Shown: in pieces, positions 27,662 to 36,660 of the stretch | Position numbering within the stretch: the stretch's first letter is position 1 | Layout of the letters: every line of letters begins with the position of its first letter | NCBI GenBank assembly: GCA_963747735.1 | Contig: CAVVGE010000010.1 | Coordinates: 12,704 to 76,703, forward strand | Source of the DNA: AP-15 sp963747735 | GTDB lineage: Bacteria; Pseudomonadota; Alphaproteobacteria; ATCC43930; CGMCC-115725 | Reading direction: 5' to 3' | DNA: 64,000 nucleotides | The notes under the pieces: model-generated | Database searches by the model: none | What the model saw: the letters and a program-made list of their open reading frames with translations, nothing else | Told to the model about the DNA's origin: nothing | Made by a program: the position numbers and the translations under genes

Positions 27662-28726
27662 TCACGCCGGGTAGGAGACGAAGCACTTCTCCGACATGAA
27701 GATGTGGGTCTCGACGTAATCGTGCACGACCGGGCGGCGGTCGAGCGCTTCCATCGCGCCCATCAGCGCGCACCAGTTCAGCATTTCGTGCTGGCCGGCT
27801 TGCTCCATCGCGCCGAGCGGGCGCTTGCGCCAGGTGTCGTAGTCGCGTTGCGACAACGCGTCGAACAACAGCCGGTCGGCCTTGTGGTCGGGCCACAGAT
27901 AGCCGTTGGTCGGCGACAGGAAGCAGTGCGACCAGCTCGACGATGCGATCAGCGCCACCCGCCACGGCGATTGCGCCAGGGTCTCGGCCACCGCCTTGCC
28001 CACCTCCATGCAGCGCCACGGGTGCGGCGAGGGCGGGTCGGCGGCGATCGACGGGTCGCGCGGCGGCATGAACAAGGCCGCGGTGCCGCCCTTGGCATGC
28101 AACAGATTGCTGCCGTAGCAATTGATCGCAAACGGGACGACCGGGTAGGGGAAGCCTTTGCGGTCCCAATCGAGATAGAGGAAGGTGTTGGTGAAGGCGT
28201 GCGCCAATTTATCGTGCAAGGGCTTATAGGCGTAGGCCATGTCGATCCCGCGCTCGATCAGGCCGGTGGCGAGAAATTTCGCCGCGTCGCGATGGCCGTG
28301 CAATTTCAGCGCCCAATCGCCGGGCTCGTTCCAGCGGTTCGGCCGGCCGCCATTGCCGTTGTGCCAGGGCTGGGTTTCGAACTCGTCGTCATAGCCGAGC
28401 ACGCAGAACGCCGGGATGATGTCCTCGCGGAAATTCTCGTATTGGTCGTCGCCCCAGACCAGCACGACATCCGGGTTGAAATCGTCGAGCGCCTTGCGAA
28501 TGGCGCGGAAGTCCTCGGCCATGCGGGCGCTGTAGCGCTGCGCGGAGGATTGCCCGTCGTCGTTGCCGAGCTCGGCCACCAGCTCGGCCGGCCAATTCGC
28601 CCGGTCCTTGTAATGCGCCGGCACGTTGGGTGCCGTCAGCAGGCGGTGAAAGCCCGCCGGCAACCTCTCGTCGGGCACTGTGAGCCCGGGGTAATGCGTG
28701 CAGCCAAGCCCGAGAATCTCAGCCAT
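27662..28726 (-). CDS. extradiol ring-cleavage dioxygenase, class III (LigB-type) family protein
   Basis: 354 residues from the ATG at 28726. LigB-superfamily features: ILGLGCTHYPGL with the metal-binding His, FNPDVVLVWGDDQYENF, and VALIASSSWSHCFLSPTNGY with the second conserved His region, ending HDYVETHIFMSEKCFVSYP. Class III extradiol enzymes cleave catecholic rings using Fe(II). Several members are diverged hydrolases or decarboxylases, so the reaction is open. It is divergent from an SDR plus a DapA-like aldolase, which together look like a small aromatic or sugar-acid catabolic locus. Confidence 0.75.
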   Translation of the reverse strand: MAEILGLGCTHYPGLTVPDERLPAGFHRLLTAPNVPAHYKDRANWPAELVAELGNDDGQSSAQRYSARMAEDFRAIRKALDDFNPDVVLVWGDDQYENFREDIIPAFCVLGYDDEFETQPWHNGNGGRPNRWNEPGDWALKLHGHRDAAKFLATGLIERGIDMAYAYKPLHDKLAHAFTNTFLYLDWDRKGFPYPVVPFAINCYGSNLLHAKGGTAALFMPPRDPSIAADPPSPHPWRCMEVGKAVAETLAQSPWRVALIASSSWSHCFLSPTNGYLWPDHKADRLLFDALSQRDYDTWRKRPLGAMEQAGQHEMLNWCALMGAMEALDRRPVVHDYVETHIFMSEKCFVSYPA

Positions 28727-28856
28727 ATCCCTGCCTCTCCCGATTGAGCGGGCCATGCCGTGCACGGCCGTCTAGCGCCGATCGCAATCTTAAACGATTT
28801 CTCCGCCGCCCGGCAGAGGTATTAAATCGTGCGCGGGCGAGATCGAGGGAGGCGAA

Positions 28857-29612
28857 ATGTACGGGCTGGAGGGCCGGGTCGGGCTCGTCACCGGTGGCGG
28901 CGGCGGCATCGGGCGGGCGATCGCCCGGCGGCTGGCGCGCGAGGGGATGGCGGTTGCGGTGCTCGACCGAGACGAGGCGGCGGTTCAGGCGGTTGCGTCC
29001 GAGATCGGAGGGCTCGCGGTCACCGCCGATGTGACGGCGCCGGAGGAAGCCCGGAAGGCGGTCGCCGCGGTGCTCGCCCGCTTCGGCAAGATCGATCTCC
29101 TCGTCAACAATGCCGGCATCGCCTGGACCGGGCCGGCGCTCGACATGCCGCTTGAGGTCTTTCAGGCGATGCTGCGGGTCAATGTCGAGGGCGTGTTCAT
29201 CATGAGCCGCGCGGTGCTGCCGCATATGGTGGCGCGGCGCTCGGGTGCGATCGTCAACCTCGCCTCCTGGGCCGGCAAGACCGGCAATGCCTGGTTCGCC
29301 GGCTACAGCGCCAGCAAGTTTGCGGTGGTCGGCTTGACCCAGGCGCTGGCGCGCGAGATGGCGCCGCACGGCATCCGGGTCAACGCGATCTGCCCCGGCA
29401 TCGTTGTCGATACGGCGATGCGCGAGGCGCTCGAAGCGCAGCAGCGGCAATATGGGCTGCCGGAAACCGCCGAGCGGGCGCAATCGATCCCAATCGGGCG
29501 GCTCTCGGTGCCCGACGACGTGGCCCGCGCCGCGGCCTTTCTCGCCTCCGACGAGGCGGCCTATATTACCGGCGAAGCGATCAACCTCTCCGGCGGCCTG
29601 CTGATGGATTGA
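28857..29612 (+). CDS. SDR family oxidoreductase
   Basis: 251 residues, classical SDR: TGGGGGIGRAIARRL at the N terminus, NNAGI near 88, catalytic Ser with YSASK (GYSASKFAVVGLTQALAREM), and the FabG-like end VPDDVARAAAFLASDEAAYI followed by GEAINLSGGLLMD. GAGGGAGGCGAA precedes the ATG. The DapA-like gene follows after 12 bases and is probably in the same operon, suggesting a shared catabolic pathway. Confidence 0.85.
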   Translation: MYGLEGRVGLVTGGGGGIGRAIARRLAREGMAVAVLDRDEAAVQAVASEIGGLAVTADVTAPEEARKAVAAVLARFGKIDLLVNNAGIAWTGPALDMPLEVFQAMLRVNVEGVFIMSRAVLPHMVARRSGAIVNLASWAGKTGNAWFAGYSASKFAVVGLTQALAREMAPHGIRVNAICPGIVVDTAMREALEAQQRQYGLPETAERAQSIPIGRLSVPDDVARAAAFLASDEAAYITGEAINLSGGLLMD

Positions 29613-29624
29613 GGAGCAAATCCG

Positions 29625-30590
29625 ATGACCAAATTCAAGGATTGGCAGCCGCATGGCGTGATCCCCGCGGTATTGCTGCCGTTTCACCGGGATTTCAGCA
29701 TCGACGAGAAATCCTACCGCAAGCATCTGCGCGATGTGGCCGCGGTGGACGGCATCTCGGCGATCACCGTCAACGGCCATTCCTCGGAAGTTCATGCCTG
29801 CAATTTGGACGAGCAGCAGCGGGTGCTGGCGCTGACCCTGGACGAGCTCGGCGACCGGCTGCCGATCATCGCCGGAATCTACAGCGACGGCAGCCTCGAA
29901 GCGGCGCGGATCGCCCGCATGGCCGAGGCGGGCGGCGCGTCGTGCCTCTTGGTGTTTCCGCCGCAGAGCATGACGATGGGCGGGCAGCTGCGGCCGGAGA
30001 TGGCGGTCGCCCATTTCGCGACGGTCGCGGCGGCGACGAGCCTGCCCTTGATCTGCTTCAACTATCCGCTGTCGGGCGGGCTCGGCTATCCGCACGAGAC
30101 CTTGCTGCGCCTCGTCGCGGAGGTGCCGTCGATCCGCGCGGTCAAGGACTGGTCGGGCGATCCGGCGGTGCACGAGCGCAACATCCGCGCGCTGCAATCG
30201 CTGCCCCGCCCGGTCAATCTGCTGACGACGCACAGCGCGTGGCTCATGAGCTCCTTGGTGCTGGGCTGCAACGGGCTCCTCTCCGGCGCCGGCAGCGTCG
30301 TCGCCGACCTTCAGGTCGCATTGTTCCGCGCCGTCCAGGCGAACGACCTCGCCCAGGCGCGGGCGATAAACGAGCGGATCTACCCGTTGGTCCAGGCCTT
30401 TTATGCACCGCCTTTTCTCGACATGCACAACCGGATGAAGGAGGTCCTGGCGCTGCTCGGCCGCTTGCCGCCGGCGGTCGTGCGGCCGCCCTTGGTCAAG
30501 CTCGGCACGGATGAGATCGACCGGCTGCGCTGTGCGGTCGCCGCCGCCGGGCTCGTCCACGAACCGGCGCCGGCGCTCGCCGCCGAGTGA
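29625..30590 (+). CDS. dihydrodipicolinate synthase-family (DapA-like) aldolase/dehydratase
   Basis: 321 residues, a (beta/alpha)8 lyase of the DHDPS/N-acetylneuraminate lyase family. The Schiff-base Lys is in IRAVKDWSGD, the conserved Tyr in LICFNYPLSGG. The usual GTTGE phosphate/carboxylate motif is replaced by NGHSSEVHA, which argues against true lysine biosynthesis and for a catabolic keto-acid aldolase or dehydratase. GAGGAG precedes the ATG. It is linked to the upstream SDR. Confidence 0.82.
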   Translation: MTKFKDWQPHGVIPAVLLPFHRDFSIDEKSYRKHLRDVAAVDGISAITVNGHSSEVHACNLDEQQRVLALTLDELGDRLPIIAGIYSDGSLEAARIARMAEAGGASCLLVFPPQSMTMGGQLRPEMAVAHFATVAAATSLPLICFNYPLSGGLGYPHETLLRLVAEVPSIRAVKDWSGDPAVHERNIRALQSLPRPVNLLTTHSAWLMSSLVLGCNGLLSGAGSVVADLQVALFRAVQANDLAQARAINERIYPLVQAFYAPPFLDMHNRMKEVLALLGRLPPAVVRPPLVKLGTDEIDRLRCAVAAAGLVHEPAPALAAE

Positions 30591-30611
30591 CCCTGGCGGC
30601 GGGAGGCAAGC

Positions 30612-31085
30612 ATGGCCGAGATCGGCACGCTTTACGACCGGGACTTTGTGCTGTGGACCGAGGAGCAGGCGGCTGCGCTGCGCTGCGCCAAAGACTCGAG
30701 CCTGCCGCTCGATTGGGAGAACCTCGCCGAGGAGATCGAGAGCTTGGGAACATCGCAGCGCACCGAATTGAACTCCCAAATCCGGCGGATCCTCAGGCAC
30801 CTCTTCAAGCTCGATGCTTCTCCCACGGCGGCGCCGCGCGTCGGATGGCGTACAACGATCAGGGACGCGCGAGCCGAGATCGAAGACCTCCTGGAGAACA
30901 GCCCGAGCCTTAGACGTGAAGTCGCCGACATCGTTGCAAAACAAGCGCTGAACGGCGCGAAGCTCGCCATCGGGGATCTCGACGAGCATGGTGAACCGAC
31001 CGAGGCGATTCGGGCGCGGCTCGCGCAAGGCGGGTTTACGGCCGAGCAGGTGCTCGGCGACTGGTTTGCGGACAAGCCCGGCTGA
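30612..31085 (+). CDS. DUF29 domain-containing protein
   Basis: 157 residues with the full DUF29 pattern: an N-terminal YDRDFVLWTEEQAAALR, then DWENLAEEIESLGTSQRTEL, a basic helix RRILRHLFKLDASP, and a C-terminal pair of helices ending GFTAEQVLGDWFAD. DUF29 proteins are abundant in alphaproteobacteria and cyanobacteria; function unknown. GGAGGC precedes the ATG. It is 21 bases behind the DapA-like gene. Confidence 0.85.
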   Translation: MAEIGTLYDRDFVLWTEEQAAALRCAKDSSLPLDWENLAEEIESLGTSQRTELNSQIRRILRHLFKLDASPTAAPRVGWRTTIRDARAEIEDLLENSPSLRREVADIVAKQALNGAKLAIGDLDEHGEPTEAIRARLAQGGFTAEQVLGDWFADKPG

Positions 31086-31091
31086 GCCCAC

Positions 31092-31616
31092 TTACGAGGC
31101 CGCATCGCCGGAATGGTGCGGCCGGCCGTGGATGTGCACGTGATGGCCCCCGGCTTCGGCGAGGATGCGGGTCGCGACGAGCTCACGGTCGGGATCGTCG
31201 CAGCGCGCCCATAGGAGGGCGGCGCCGGCGTCGAGCGCCGCCTTGAACTGAGCGCTGTGGCGCGGCCCCGTGTAGTCGTCGAACAATTCCTTTAGCGCGG
31301 CGCCGCCGAGACCGGCAGCGACCAATGCCGCGACCGCGGCGGCGATCGGCCCACCCGACAGCACGGCAATGCCGGCGACGGTCAGCGGCGCAATATATTT
31401 TATCTCGTCGCTGAGCCCGGCCGGGACCGCTTCGGCGCCGGAGCCGGCCGCTTCGCCGGCGGCCGCGAGCGAATCGTGGGTCGCGAGCACCGAGAGATCG
31501 CTTGTCGCGAAACCCGCCGCGAGCAGCGCCGATACCGCGGCGCGAAAATGGGCGCGGTCGGGAAACGACGCTACCGCCTCGCGGACGGTCGGAGCAGAGG
31601 GCGAAGCCCCGGACAT
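31092..31616 (-). CDS. uncharacterised protein with YflT-like N terminus and glycine-zipper core
   Basis: 174 residues. The N-terminal part (REAVASFPDRAHFRAAVSAL, LAAGFATSDLSVLATHDSLA) looks like the general-stress-protein 17M/YflT ferredoxin-like fold. The middle is a Gly/Ala-rich hydrophobic segment (AGIAVLSGGPIAAAVAALVA, AGLGGAALKELFDDYTGPRH) like membrane-associated glycine zippers. The end is His-rich (GGHHVHIHGRPHHSG) and might bind metal. Divergent from mutS. Function not assignable. Confidence 0.65.
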   Translation of the reverse strand: MSGASPSAPTVREAVASFPDRAHFRAAVSALLAAGFATSDLSVLATHDSLAAAGEAAGSGAEAVPAGLSDEIKYIAPLTVAGIAVLSGGPIAAAVAALVAAGLGGAALKELFDDYTGPRHSAQFKAALDAGAALLWARCDDPDRELVATRILAEAGGHHVHIHGRPHHSGDAAS

Positions 31617-31670
31617 GCCGATCCTCTCTTTCGTGCTGGCGCGGCCGGCATGATAGCTTGCAACACCCCG

Positions 31671-34346
31671 ATGCGTCCCGCCTCCCCGCCAACTCCGCCC
31701 GCCACCGAGACACCGGCCGCCTCGCCGGTCATGGCGCAATACCATCAGGTGAAGGCGGAGAACCCGGGCTGCCTGTTGTTTTTCCGGATGGGCGATTTCT
31801 TCGAGATGTTTTTCGACGACGCGGTCGCGGCGGCGGCGGCGCTCGACATCGCCTTGACCAAGCGCGGCCGGCACGACGGCGCCGACATCCCGATGTGCGG
31901 CGTGCCGGTCCACACCGCCGAAATCTATCTCGCCCGGCTGATCCGCGCCGGGTTCAAGGTGGCGATCTGCGAGCAGATCGAGGACCCGGCCGAGGCGCGG
32001 CGGCGCGGCAACAAAGGGCCGGTGCGGCGCGCGGTGGTCCGCGTCGTCACCGCCGGGACCCTCACCGAGGAGGGTCTGCTCGACGCGCGCCGGAATAATT
32101 ATCTCGCCGGCATCGCCGAGGCGGGCGGCGAGATCGGCCTCGCCTGGCTCGATCTGTCGACTGGCGCTTTTGCGCTGATGCCGACGCACGAGCCGGCATT
32201 GGCCGGCGATCTGGCGCGGATCGCGCCCGGCGAGATCCTGCTGCCCGAGCGGATGCTCGCCCGCCCGGCGTTGGGCGAGCTTTTGGCGGAATGGAAACCG
32301 GCGTTGACGCCGTTGCCGGACGCCCGGTTCGACAGCGCCGCCGCCCGCCGCCGGCTCGAAGAATTCTACGGTGTCGGGGCGCTCGACGGGTTTGGCAGTT
32401 TCGGCCGCAGCGAGATCGCCGCCGCCGGCGTGCTCGTCGATTATGTCGGGCTGACCCAGCCGGGTCGCGCGCCGCATCTGCTGCCGCCGCAACGGGTGGT
32501 GCCGGGCTCGGTCATGCAGATCGATGCGGCGACGCGGCGCAACCTCGAATTGACCGCGAGCGTTGCCGGCGAGCGCCGGGGCAGCCTCTTGGCGACGATC
32601 GACCGCACCATGACCGCCGCCGGCGCGCGGCTCCTCGCCGAGCAATCGGCGGCTCCGTTGACCGACCCCGCGGTGATTGCAGCGCGGCTCGATGCGGTGC
32701 AGTGCCTGGTCGATCGCCCCGATTCGCGAGCCGTCTTGCGCGAGCGGCTGCGCCACTGCCCCGATCTCGAACGCGCGCTTACCCGGCTCGGTCTCGGCCG
32801 TGGCGGCCCGCGCGACCTCGCCGCGCTCGGCCGCGCCTTGGCCGAAACCGCGACATTGCGCGATCTCCTCAATGAGCCGAGCCTGGTGCCATTGCCCGAG
32901 CGGCTGGCCGAAGCGCGACAGGGGCTCGGCGAGCACAGCACCTTGGTCGCGCGGCTCGGGCATGCGCTCGGCCCCGAATTGCCGCTTTTCGCCCGCGACG
33001 GCGGCTTTATCGCCGCCGGATATTCCGACGAGCTCGACGAATGGCGCCGGCTGCGCGACGAAAGCCGCCGGATGATCGCCGCGCTGCAAGCCCGCTATGT
33101 CTCGCAGACCGGGGTCGGCGCGCTCAAGATCCGCCACAACAATGTGATCGGCTACTACATCGAAGTGTCGGCCGGCCATGCCGGCAAGCTCGGCCCCGAA
33201 TTCATCCATCGCCAGACCATGGCGGGGGCGCAGCGCTACACGACCGCGGAATTGGCCGATCTCGAAACCCGGATCGCGAGCGCCGCCGAGCGGGGCTTGG
33301 CGCTGGAATTGCGGCTGTGGGACGAGCTCGTCGGCGAGGTTGTCGCCCGGCGCGCCGAGATCGCCGCGGCGGCGGCGGCGCTCGCCGCGATCGACTTCGC
33401 CGCCGCGCTGGCCGAACGCGCGACCGAAGGCGGCTGGGTGCGCCCGCTCGTCGAGGCCGGCACCGCCTTTGCGATCGAGGGCGGGCGCCACCCGATGGTC
33501 GAGGCCGCGCGCGCCGGGGTGGGCGGGGACGCCTTTGTCGCCAACGACTGCCTCCTCGGCGAGGACGAGCGGATCTGGCTCGTCACCGGCCCCAACATGG
33601 CCGGCAAGAGCACCTTTCTGCGGCAGAACGCGCTGATCGCGATCCTGGCGCAGATGGGCTCCTATGTGCCGGCTCGTGCCGCCCGGATCGGCGTCGTCGA
33701 CCGCCTGTTCAGCCGGGTGGGTGCGGCCGACGACCTGGCGCGCGGGCGTTCCACGTTCATGGTCGAGATGGTCGAGACCGCAGCGATCTTGAACCAGGCC
33801 GGCGCGCGCTCGTTTGTCATCCTCGACGAGATCGGCCGCGGCACGGCGACCTTCGACGGGCTCTCGATCGCCTGGGCGGCGCTCGAGCATCTGCACGAGG
33901 TCAACCGCTGCCGCGCGCTGTTCGCCACCCATTACCATGAGCTGACCGCACTCTCGGCGAAGCTCCCGGCGCTCGCCTGCCGCACGATGCGGGTCAAGGA
34001 ATGGAAAGGCGACGTGGTGTTTCTGCACGAGGTCGGGCCGGGCACCGCCGACCGCTCCTACGGCATTCATGTGGCCAAGCTCGCCGGTCTGCCCAAGACC
34101 GTCACCGCCCGCGCCGAGGAGGTGCTGGAGATTTTGGAAAAAGGCGAAGAAGGCGGCGCGCTCGCCCGCCTCGCCGACGACCTGCCGCTGTTCAGCGCCG
34201 CCCGCCGCCGCAGCGCGCCGGCGCCTGCGCCCGCCCCGCCGGAATCCGCGGCCGAAGCATTGCTGCGCGACACCCGCCCCGACGAGCTCACCCCGCGCGA
34301 CGCCCTCGACCTCCTCTACCGGCTCAAGGCCCTGGCGGCGGAATAA
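31671..34346 (+). CDS. mutS: DNA mismatch repair protein MutS
   Basis: 891 residues. The mismatch-binding domain has CLLFFRMGDFFEMFFDDAV with the Phe-x-Glu motif; the connector, lever and clamp domains follow. The ATPase has Walker A TGPNMAGKSTFLRQNALIAI, Walker B FVILDEIGRGTATFDGLSIA and the ATHYHEL switch. The C-terminal tail ends RDALDLLYRLKALAAE, the tetramerisation/beta-clamp region. Two in-frame ATGs (31650 and 31671) are possible; neither has a strong ribosome site, and I chose the second. Confidence 0.95.
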   Translation: MRPASPPTPPATETPAASPVMAQYHQVKAENPGCLLFFRMGDFFEMFFDDAVAAAAALDIALTKRGRHDGADIPMCGVPVHTAEIYLARLIRAGFKVAICEQIEDPAEARRRGNKGPVRRAVVRVVTAGTLTEEGLLDARRNNYLAGIAEAGGEIGLAWLDLSTGAFALMPTHEPALAGDLARIAPGEILLPERMLARPALGELLAEWKPALTPLPDARFDSAAARRRLEEFYGVGALDGFGSFGRSEIAAAGVLVDYVGLTQPGRAPHLLPPQRVVPGSVMQIDAATRRNLELTASVAGERRGSLLATIDRTMTAAGARLLAEQSAAPLTDPAVIAARLDAVQCLVDRPDSRAVLRERLRHCPDLERALTRLGLGRGGPRDLAALGRALAETATLRDLLNEPSLVPLPERLAEARQGLGEHSTLVARLGHALGPELPLFARDGGFIAAGYSDELDEWRRLRDESRRMIAALQARYVSQTGVGALKIRHNNVIGYYIEVSAGHAGKLGPEFIHRQTMAGAQRYTTAELADLETRIASAAERGLALELRLWDELVGEVVARRAEIAAAAAALAAIDFAAALAERATEGGWVRPLVEAGTAFAIEGGRHPMVEAARAGVGGDAFVANDCLLGEDERIWLVTGPNMAGKSTFLRQNALIAILAQMGSYVPARAARIGVVDRLFSRVGAADDLARGRSTFMVEMVETAAILNQAGARSFVILDEIGRGTATFDGLSIAWAALEHLHEVNRCRALFATHYHELTALSAKLPALACRTMRVKEWKGDVVFLHEVGPGTADRSYGIHVAKLAGLPKTVTARAEEVLEILEKGEEGGALARLADDLPLFSAARRRSAPAPAPAPPESAAEALLRDTRPDELTPRDALDLLYRLKALAAE

Positions 34347-34950
34347 ACCGCCTGGGCCGGCGCTCTTAAGAGCCTGGCGCGGAATGAATAGCGTCGATCA
34401 ACAGATGATCGTCGCCCCCGCGAAAGAGCGTGTGAGAAAATGCCAAACATCGTCATTCCGGGGCGCGGGCGCTCCTGAGCCTGTCGAAGGGCCGCGAGCC
34501 CGGAACCTATGAACACCGGACGTCGAACATATTGGAAATTCAGGTGTTCTTGGGTTCCGGGCTCGGCCCTTCGGGCCGCCCCGGAATGACGTTTCTTGGA
34601 AAGAGCAATTTCTTCACACGCGCCTTCGCGGGAATGACGAACGACGCGTTAATTTTACGAATTCATTGCGGGTCGGGCTCTAAGATTTTTCACTTCCTCT
34701 GTCCGTAGGTTCACTGCATGCGAGCCTTAGAGCGGATCCTGCTCCACCTGTTTTATCAGATTGAGATCAGGTGAGCTCCTTGCCCGAAAAGCCAATCCGT
34801 CGTGGTCTGCGGCAGCGAAAAGCTGCATCGCATCGGTGCCCGCCAAATCGGAATCCGTCACGGACCTTAGCAGAAAACGATATTATTGTCAATATAGATA
34901 TTACCGAAATCACATACGAGAGTGTCGGCGGCCACGGGCTTGATCATTTT
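34347..34950. other. gene-free repeat-bearing region downstream of mutS
   Basis: No gene is supported here. It carries the inverted-repeat element at 34451-34591 and, around 34730-34780, a short imperfect dyad (GGATCCTGCTCCACCTG ... GATCAGGTGAGCTCC). The remainder up to the riboswitch shows nothing recognisable. Confidence 0.6.
34451..34591. repeat. MITE-like inverted-repeat element, about 141 bp
   Basis: Ends are perfect 15-base inverted repeats: CGTCATTCCGGGGCG at 34451 and CGCCCCGGAATGACG at 34577. An inner pair of arms (AGGGCCGCGAGCCCGGAACC against GGTTCCGGGCTCGGCCCTT) extends the hairpin. This CATTCCGGGG-type repeat is common in alphaproteobacterial intergenic DNA. Confidence 0.75.
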
Positions 34951-35032
34951 GCCAAACCGGGGTAGGGGGCCTGTGTCAGCCTGCTCGGCTGCGGCCGGGG
35001 CGCCGGCGAACCGGTTTGGCGAGACCTTTGGC
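34951..35032 (+). promoter_or_regulatory. probable yybP-ykoY manganese riboswitch
   Basis: The segment has the arrangement of this class: a 5' strand GCCAAA followed by a GGGGTAG-type internal loop, a GC-rich double hairpin, then GGCGAGACC followed by TTTGGC, which pairs with the 5' strand to close P1. GGCGAGACCTTTGGC is close to the conserved 3' part of proteobacterial members. It sits 78 bases upstream of a GDT1/UPF0016 cation transporter, the most typical gene under this switch. In addition GCCAAACCGG (34951-34960) can pair perfectly with CCGGTTTGGC (35011-35020), a mutually exclusive alternative. The GGGGAGTAG box is degenerate, so a covariance-model search is needed. Confidence 0.65.
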
Positions 35033-35110
35033 ATCGGCTTCCTCGATCGGGTCGGGTGGGGGGAGGCGGTGCCGAGGCGTGAGCGAACCTGACCCCGAAC
35101 GGCACCCCCT

Positions 35111-35674
35111 ATGCACGCATTTTTAGTATCGACAGCGGTCATCGCCCTCGCCGAGATCGGCGACAAGACGCAAATCCTGGCGCTGATGCTGGCCGCACGA
35201 TTTCGCCGGCCGGTACCGATCATCTTCGGCATTCTGCTGGCGACGATCGCCAACCACGCCGCGGCAGCGCTCGTCGGGACCCTGTTCGGGAGCTTTTTTG
35301 CCGGGCCCTGGATGCGCTGGATCCTCGGCGCCTCGTTTCTCGGGGTCGCGGTCTGGGCGCTCTTTCCCGACCGATACGAAGAGAGCGCCGATCCGATCGG
35401 CCGGTCGGGTGCCTTTGGCGCGACCTTCCTCGCCTTTTTTCTCGCCGAGATCGGCGACAAGACGCAGATCGCGACGATCGGGCTCGCCGCCCGCTTCGAG
35501 ACGTTTCTGCCGGTCGTCATCGGCACGACCTGCGGCATGATGCTGGCCAACGTTCCGGCGGTCATCATCGGCGACCGGATCGCCGGCCGGCTCCCGCTCA
35601 AGGCGATCCGCATCGCCGCCGCGATCGTCTTTGCGACCCTCGGAATCCTCACCCTCACCGGCTTTGGCGGCTGA
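35111..35674 (+). CDS. TMEM165/GDT1 (UPF0016) family manganese/calcium exporter
   Basis: 187 residues, six membrane helices in two inverted halves. Each half carries the family motif E-x-G-D-K-T (EIGDKT at 15-20 and 113-118), which forms the cation site. Bacterial members such as MneA/MntX export Mn2+ to protect against excess manganese. The upstream riboswitch-like leader supports a manganese role. Confidence 0.9.
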   Translation: MHAFLVSTAVIALAEIGDKTQILALMLAARFRRPVPIIFGILLATIANHAAAALVGTLFGSFFAGPWMRWILGASFLGVAVWALFPDRYEESADPIGRSGAFGATFLAFFLAEIGDKTQIATIGLAARFETFLPVVIGTTCGMMLANVPAVIIGDRIAGRLPLKAIRIAAAIVFATLGILTLTGFGG

Positions 35675-36033
35675 AATCGACGGGAGCGGGATCGGCTGCC
35701 GGTCGAAGAGAAACGCATCGGGCATCGCCGCCGTTGGTTTCGGCGCGAGACCGGGTGCGGCCTGCTGTGCTGTCGAGCGGCCGGACGCGTGATCCGGCGA
35801 CGGTGCCGGAAGATTCCTCGATGGGGTTCAGCAAGGTATTGTTATTCTGCCGGAAATTGCTTAGAGCCAGCTGACAGCGGGGAGGGGCTCACAACGATTC
35901 CTGGCACCGATCGGATCGCCGCAGCCGCGCGGGCGCCGCGGGGCAGACCCGGCACGGGCCGAATCGCAGCGGCCACCAAGCTTTTTCTCCGCTATTCGAG
36001 GGTTTTGCAGCAGTCTCGGAGATAGGCCCCGCA
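35675..36033. other. gene-free stretch
   Basis: About 360 bases between the GDT1 gene and the cytochrome gene. No open frame with coding character, RNA gene or clear repeat is seen; it presumably holds the cytochrome promoter. Confidence 0.4.
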
Positions 36034-36660
36034 ATGGCGCATCGCGAATTGCATCGGAGGCTCGGACGACACGGCACCCCGCTCTGGATGGTTGTCGCCG
36101 CGCTGCTGAGCGGGATCGCCGCACCGGCGATGGCGGCAGCACCGCCGGCAAAGCTCGCCCCGTGTCTGGCCTGTCATGGCGCCGGGGGGCAATCCGTCAT
36201 CGCGGGCGTCCCCTCGCTCGGCGGCCAGCCGTCGAAATATCTGGTCATTCAGCTCTTCATGTTCCGCGAGGGGATGCGCGAAGCCCCGCCGATGAACGCA
36301 ATGATCAAGGGCTGGACCGACGACGAGCTGCAGCAGGCGGCGGATTATCTCGCCAGCCTGCCCGCGCCAAAGCCGCCGGCCGGTCCGGGGGACGCCGGGC
36401 GCGCCGCCAAGTCCCAGGCGCTGACCGAGCAATACCATTGCAATGTTTGCCACCGCCCGGATTTCACCGGCCAGGACAATGTTCCGCACCTCGCCGACCA
36501 GCGCGAAGACTACCTTGTAAAGGCGCTGAGCCAATACAAAAGCGGCGCGCGGCACGGCTATGATGCGACGATGGCCGAAGCGTTGCAGCCGGTCGACGCG
36601 GCACAGCTGCCCGACCTCGCCTATTACCTGTCGCATTTCCGGCCAGCCGCCGGGCATTAG
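36034..36660 (+). CDS. dihaem cytochrome c (c4/c553-type)
   Basis: 208 residues with a signal peptide (LWMVVAALLSGIAAPAMAAA). Two haem-binding motifs, CLACH (44-48) and CNVCH (136-140), define two fused class I cytochrome domains, each with a distal Met (EAPPMNAM in the first, YDATMAEAL in the second). Periplasmic electron carrier, likely to a terminal oxidase. Its stop codon lies inside the terminal repeat of the element that follows. Confidence 0.88.
   Translation: MAHRELHRRLGRHGTPLWMVVAALLSGIAAPAMAAAPPAKLAPCLACHGAGGQSVIAGVPSLGGQPSKYLVIQLFMFREGMREAPPMNAMIKGWTDDELQQAADYLASLPAPKPPAGPGDAGRAAKSQALTEQYHCNVCHRPDFTGQDNVPHLADQREDYLVKALSQYKSGARHGYDATMAEALQPVDAAQLPDLAYYLSHFRPAAGH

Noticed and set aside
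28719..31091. 790-residue open frame on the minus strand
   Set aside because: Antisense shadow of the SDR, DapA-like and DUF29 genes; its composition is Arg/Asp/Gly low complexity and those genes have clear family motifs.
31617..34070. N-terminal 800 codons of a 992-residue minus-strand open frame
   Set aside because: Antisense of mutS. Only the last 174 codons (from the ATG at 31616) form a plausible protein.
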